A stretch of 18,382 nt of DNA, taken from contig JAMCQY010000183.1 of the NCBI GenBank assembly GCA_023381945.1, forward strand, positions 2,455-20,836, written 5' to 3'. This document shows positions 14,844-18,382 of the stretch, in pieces. The stretch's first letter is position 1, and every line of letters begins with the position of its first letter. Below the pieces are notes generated by a model. It had not been told where the DNA came from, searched no databases, and was given only the letters and a program-made list of their open reading frames with translations. The translations under genes were made by a program, and so were the position numbers. This stretch comes from Deltaproteobacteria bacterium. GTDB taxonomy: Bacteria > Desulfobacterota > Desulfobaccia > Desulfobaccales > 0-14-0-80-60-11.

Positions 14844-17537
14844 ATGAAAGACCATTCCCTTGATTGCTTCTTTAAACCGGCTTCGGTGGCCATTATTGGA
14901 GCCAGTGGCAAGGAAAAGAGTATTGGTCACGCCCTGGTGCAAAATTTTATCGAGAGTGACTTCTCCGGCAAAGTTTATCCCATCAATCCGAGATATTCCG
15001 TAATCTCGGGGATCGAAACATATCCGACTATCGCCGCAGTCAATGCACCCATCGATCTGGCGATTATCGCCATCCCCATTAAAGCGGTTCCGAATATTAT
15101 CAAGGATTGCGGGCAAGCCGGGATAAAGGGAGCTATCATCGTTTCCCGAGGGGGTAAAGAAGCCGGTGAAGAAGGGGCAAAAATCGAGGCGGCCATTAAA
15201 AAGGAAGCAAGTCATGCGGGCGTCCGGTACCTGGGGCCTAAATGCACGGGCATAAATTGCCCCCCCCATCGACTCAATGCCAGTTTACTGGCAGGTTCAG
15301 CCCTGCCTGGGAGTTTGGCCTTTGTCTCCCAGAGCGAGGCCGTAACCAACTCCATCCTGGGATGGGCGGCTCTCAAGAATATCGGCTTCAGCCACCTTGT
15401 TAGCGTAGGTTCTATGACCGACCTGGACTTTGGCGATATGATCGACTATCTCGGAAACGACGAGAAAGTCAAAAGTATCCTGATTTATATGGAAAGCCTG
15501 ACCCAGCACCGCAAGTTTCTGAGCGCGGCGCGCTCCGTTTCCCGGGTAAAGCCGATCATTGTGATCAAAGCGGGCCGGAGCCCGGCCGGGGCCAGCGCCT
15601 CGGTTTCCCATACCGGCTCCCTGTCCAGGGAGGACTCCGCCTACGATGCGGCCTTCCGTCGGGCCGGCATTATCCGGGTGGACACTATCGGACAACTCTT
15701 CGACTGCGCCGAGGCCTTGGGAAAAACGACCCGGCCTGTGGGGAACTCCCTGGGGATTGTTACCAACGGCGGAGGCATCGGGGTAATGGCCGTCGATGCC
15801 CTGAGCCGGTGGAACATTGAGCCCGCGATCCTTGGGCCCGAGTCGGTGGCGAAACTGGAAGAGTTTTTGCCAGAATTTTGCAGCCGCCGAAATCCCATGG
15901 ATATTTCGGGAGATGCCACCCCGGAGAGGCATGCCAGGGCGGTACGCGTCTGCATGGAGGCTCCGGAACTCTCCGGATTGGCAATCATGCTTTCCCCCCA
16001 GCCGGGGATTGACGCCGCAGCAGTGGCGCGGGCCATTGTGCCGGAAGTGAAGGGCAAGGCCCGGCCGGTCTTCGCGGTTTGGATGGGGGGCCCGGAGGTT
16101 GCCGAGGGGGTGCAGATACTTAACGAAGCGGGCATCCCCACTTTCGAAACGCCGGAAGCTGCGGTGGATACCTTTGTGAGAATGTATTCCCACGCCCGGC
16201 ACCTGGAACTTTTACAGGAAACCCCTCCCCGCCTGCCCCGAGAGCTGAACATAAAGGACAGCCAGGCGAGAAGTTTCATCGAGCAATGTCTGGCAAAAAA
16301 CGCCAGGCTCCTTTCGGAGCTTGAATCCAAGGCGGTTCTTTCCGCCTACGGCATTCCCGTCAATCACACCGTGGCGGCCTCTTCAGGAGCGGATGCGGCC
16401 AGCAAGGCCAGGGAGATCGGCTTCCCGGTGGTGCTGAAGCTCAACTCTCCCGATATTTCCCATAAGTCAGATCCAGGCGGGGTAGTCTTCAACCTGCAAG
16501 ATGAACAGGAGGTTATTTCCGCCTATGACCGGATAGTCGCAGAAGCTCAAGAACGGCAACCTGATGCCCTGATCTTAGGGGTCACGGTCCAGACTCAAGT
16601 GGAGCAACCGGATTTGGAGTTATTTATCGGGAGCAAACAGGACCCGGATTTTGGCCCGGTCATTTTCTTTGGATTGGGAGGCGTCTTAACCGAAGTGCTG
16701 AATGATTGGGCCGTGGACCTGGCTCCGCTCAACCTTCTTCTCGCCAGGCAGATGATCCAGAAGACCCGGGTTTATCGGGTTCTCCAGGGCTACCGCCATA
16801 TTTCGCCGGCCAACGTGGACCTCCTGGCCGAAATTCTGGTGCGGGTTTCTCAACTGGTCACGGATTTTCCAGAGATCGTGGAATTGGACATCAACCCTTT
16901 GATCTTGAACCGGGATGGTACGGTGGCGGCAGATGCCCGCCTGGTCGTTGAACCGAGCACGGTTTCTGCGCCGCGCCATCTCGCCATCAGCCCTTATCCC
17001 AACCAGTATGAGAGCGACTGGATGTTGCGGGACGGCACGCCGGCGCTTTTGCGGCCTGTCAAGCCGGAAGATGAGCCCCTGGCGCACGACTTTCTCAGCA
17101 AGTGTTCGGAAGATACCGTCTACTTCCGTTATTTCAGGCGCATCAGGAAATTCACCCACGAGATGCTCATCCGCTTCACCCAGAATGATTATGACCGGGA
17201 GATCAGCCTGGTGGCCGTGGGCCAGCCGCCGGCCCCGGAAGTGATCCTGGGAATGGGCCATTTATTTATGGATTCCAGCCGGGAAACCGGCGAATTTGCG
17301 ATCATGGTGGGAGATCAATGGCAAGGAAACGGCCTGGGCTCCGAGATCGTAGGGCGGCTCATCGATGTCGCCCGGGAGCAAGGGGTGCAGCGCCTCTGGG
17401 GTGAAATATTGGCGCAAAACCAGCCTATGCTGGAAATGGCCAAGAAGATGGGGTTCACCGTGACGAAGGATATCGAAAATCAAACGTGTCGAGTCGAAAT
17501 GGAGTTGGCCGGGTTCAAGAAGTCAGCCAACTGGTAA
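14844..17537 (+). CDS. ADP-forming acyl-CoA synthetase fused to GNAT acetyltransferase
   Basis: The protein has 897 residues. About 5-130 is a CoA-binding Rossmann domain (VAIIGASG). About 145-460 is succinyl-CoA-synthetase-like, with His256 in SVSHTGSL as the phosphorylated histidine. About 480-705 is an ATP-grasp domain, with His540 in SHKSDPGG. About 725-890 is a GNAT domain with the acetyl-CoA loop QWQGNGLG. This is the order of the protein acetyltransferase Pat/YfiQ and of ADP-forming acetate-CoA ligases with a GNAT tail. From the literature as I recall it, the ligase part of enterobacterial Pat is inactive and lacks the catalytic histidine. Both histidines are kept here, so real acyl-CoA/ATP interconversion is likely, with acetyltransferase activity possible as well. 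Expression is probably sigma-54 dependent. AGGAGG lies five bases before the ATG. Confidence 0.92.
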   Translation: MKDHSLDCFFKPASVAIIGASGKEKSIGHALVQNFIESDFSGKVYPINPRYSVISGIETYPTIAAVNAPIDLAIIAIPIKAVPNIIKDCGQAGIKGAIIVSRGGKEAGEEGAKIEAAIKKEASHAGVRYLGPKCTGINCPPHRLNASLLAGSALPGSLAFVSQSEAVTNSILGWAALKNIGFSHLVSVGSMTDLDFGDMIDYLGNDEKVKSILIYMESLTQHRKFLSAARSVSRVKPIIVIKAGRSPAGASASVSHTGSLSREDSAYDAAFRRAGIIRVDTIGQLFDCAEALGKTTRPVGNSLGIVTNGGGIGVMAVDALSRWNIEPAILGPESVAKLEEFLPEFCSRRNPMDISGDATPERHARAVRVCMEAPELSGLAIMLSPQPGIDAAAVARAIVPEVKGKARPVFAVWMGGPEVAEGVQILNEAGIPTFETPEAAVDTFVRMYSHARHLELLQETPPRLPRELNIKDSQARSFIEQCLAKNARLLSELESKAVLSAYGIPVNHTVAASSGADAASKAREIGFPVVLKLNSPDISHKSDPGGVVFNLQDEQEVISAYDRIVAEAQERQPDALILGVTVQTQVEQPDLELFIGSKQDPDFGPVIFFGLGGVLTEVLNDWAVDLAPLNLLLARQMIQKTRVYRVLQGYRHISPANVDLLAEILVRVSQLVTDFPEIVELDINPLILNRDGTVAADARLVVEPSTVSAPRHLAISPYPNQYESDWMLRDGTPALLRPVKPEDEPLAHDFLSKCSEDTVYFRYFRRIRKFTHEMLIRFTQNDYDREISLVAVGQPPAPEVILGMGHLFMDSSRETGEFAIMVGDQWQGNGLGSEIVGRLIDVAREQGVQRLWGEILAQNQPMLEMAKKMGFTVTKDIENQTCRVEMELAGFKKSANW

Positions 17538-17646
17538 ATATGAAGGAAACAAAGAGGTCAAAACACCCCTTCAAGTTTGCCTTTGCTGCTCACTTTTTCC
17601 CGATAGTAAAATTGGTCTCTAACATTTTGCTAAAAAAGGAGGTTAT

Positions 17647-17730
17647 ATGTTCACATACTCTATGTTGGCTGCAACGGCGTTCTTTATACTCGGCGTACTG
17701 ATAGGCAGACGCTTTAATAAAGCGGGATAA
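17647..17730 (+). CDS. 27-residue single-helix membrane peptide
   Basis: This short gene has a strong ribosome binding site, AAAAAAGGAGG, four bases before ATG. The 27 residues form one membrane helix (MLAATAFFILGVLIG) followed by the basic end RRFNKAG, so the C-terminus should face the cytoplasm. It is too short for ordinary gene finding. It lies 109 bases after the acyl-CoA synthetase and 70 before the next small membrane gene, probably in the same transcript. Peptides of this form often stabilise a membrane complex, but I recognise no partner. The overlapping longer frame to 17701 has no binding site. Confidence 0.6.
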   Translation: MFTYSMLAATAFFILGVLIGRRFNKAG

Positions 17731-17800
17731 AACAATATCTACTCCCTCGGTATTGCCGGAAAAGGTAGTAATTAATTCAGGGATTTTACAGGAGGACGTC

Positions 17801-17962
17801 ATGTCAAGCATTGATTATCTTGAAAAGTTGGCGGTGGTGATTGCGGGAGAACGGACGGAATGGTCTCCCACAGTCAAACTTATCCTGGCTGCCATCATTG
17901 CTTTGCTGGTGATGTCACCAGCTATCCTGGGCCTTTACTGGGAAGTGCTGTTGCCCAAATAA
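17801..17962 (+). CDS. 53-residue single-helix membrane protein
   Basis: ATG 17801 is chosen because ACAGGAGGACGTC lies directly before it; an in-frame start at 17753 has no such site. The 53 residues have a charged N-terminal part (MSSIDYLEKL, GERTEW) and one long membrane helix (about 25-47, VKLILAAIIALLVMSPAILGLYW) ending LLPK. The hydrophilic front probably faces the cytoplasm, though the topology is uncertain. I recognise no family. It follows the 27-residue membrane peptide and precedes a hairpin, so the two may form a pair acting in one membrane complex. Confidence 0.65.
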   Translation: MSSIDYLEKLAVVIAGERTEWSPTVKLILAAIIALLVMSPAILGLYWEVLLPK

Positions 17963-17986
17963 CACCTAAGAAGCTTTAAGATTACA

Positions 17987-18025
17987 CAGAGATCCTGGTT
18001 AAGCCTAAGGCAGCCAGGATCTCTG
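17987..18025 (+). terminator. 12-bp hairpin after small membrane genes
   Basis: CAGAGATCCTGG (17987-17998) and CCAGGATCTCTG (18014-18025) form a perfect 12-bp stem with a 15-base loop that itself holds GCC-TAA-GGC. It begins 24 bases after the last small gene. No U tract follows (CGATTATCC), so it may be a Rho-type end, an mRNA-stabilising hairpin, or a processed terminator. Confidence 0.5.
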
Positions 18026-18382
18026 CGATTATCCGGCGTCTTTGACGCACTTGCCTTCAGGCTCAGAATAGAGTATATCCCGCTTGACTAAATAGTATCT
18101 TTGAGTCTATGGAGTAGTGTACAGCTCTTGCACCAATTTCATCGTCTCTAAATAAACTCACCTAACCCGGCGATGACCATAGTACGGTACTACATTGCCC
18201 TTTTTCTGATTCTCGCCATTCCTTCAGCCCTTCTGGAGTTATTACCCAGAGCATCTAACTGATTAACTTTTATGCCGCATACAGGACGTGTTTGCCCTGG
18301 AAATAGTTGGCGACTATGTGCGGCTTGCATTGGCGACTGCGGAGGTAGCTCCTGACTTTGCCCATCAACTCCGTTTGATTAC
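18026..18382. other. no confident gene at right edge
   Basis: Two short frames run into the right edge and cannot both be real. On the plus strand, a frame open from 18277 could start at GTG 18298 (VFALEIVGDYVRLALATAEV). On the minus strand, a frame ending at TAA near 18279-18281 is open to the edge (SYLRSRQCKPHIVANYFQGK). The small near-palindrome TAGTAC-G-GTACTA lies at 18180-18192. Nothing else is recognisable. Confidence 0.3.

Noticed and set aside
15297..16202. 301-residue open frame on the minus strand
   Set aside because: It lies antisense within the acyl-CoA synthetase and is rich in G, R, P and H without any domain pattern.
17540..17701. 53-codon plus-strand frame after the acyl-CoA synthetase
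   Set aside because: There is no ribosome binding site before its ATG, and it overlaps the better supported 27-residue membrane peptide.

Overview
The window looks like chromosomal DNA of a Gram-negative anaerobe, most likely a deltaproteobacterium (Desulfobacterota). Supporting signs are an OmpA-type domain, a type V autotransporter, a sigma-54 promoter, a DUF362/ferredoxin protein, an ADP-forming acyl-CoA synthetase fused to GNAT, and GC-rich genes separated by AT-richer gaps. The taxon is an inference. I see no tRNA, rRNA, CRISPR array, insertion sequence or integrase.

Layout. 2-801: the end of an OmpA/MotB-like gene, translationally coupled (ATGA) to an unknown gene. 886-4700: a two-gene operon with a 2-oxo-acid decarboxylase (TPP enzyme, broken by one missing base) and an AtuA-like (DUF1446) protein fused to DUF4387, closed by a strong bidirectional terminator. 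4765-7215 (minus): an autotransporter with five passenger repeats. 7216-8209: about 1 kb without a long gene, holding one compact 18-codon unit with its own strong ribosome binding site and hairpin. 8210-8611 (minus): a two-helix membrane protein. 8730-11006: DUF362-ferredoxin protein followed by a membrane-anchored metallophosphoesterase. 11015-11830 (minus): a lytic-transglycosylase-like gene and a possible Cys-rich small gene upstream, both needing a one-base correction. 11868-11951: a receiver-domain remnant. 12199-14494: an orphan histidine kinase with His/Cys clusters, followed by a zinc-motif/pentapeptide/degenerate-channel membrane protein. 14746-14825: a sigma-54 promoter wrapped in nested inverted repeats. 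14844-17962: an acyl-CoA synthetase/acetyltransferase fusion followed by two very small membrane proteins and a hairpin.

How the genes may work together. The acyl-CoA synthetase/GNAT gene under sigma-54 control suggests regulated acyl-CoA metabolism. The decarboxylase/AtuA-DUF4387 pair suggests a small catabolic step on a branched or unusual keto acid. The kinase and the channel-like pentapeptide protein are probably a sensory or membrane-response pair. Three separate one-base deficits, each in a homopolymer run, suggest consensus errors in the assembly as much as true gene decay. The candidates I would follow for novelty are the 18-codon peptide unit, the kinase/pentapeptide-channel pair, the nested dyads around the sigma-54 promoter, and the decarboxylase/AtuA-DUF4387 operon.
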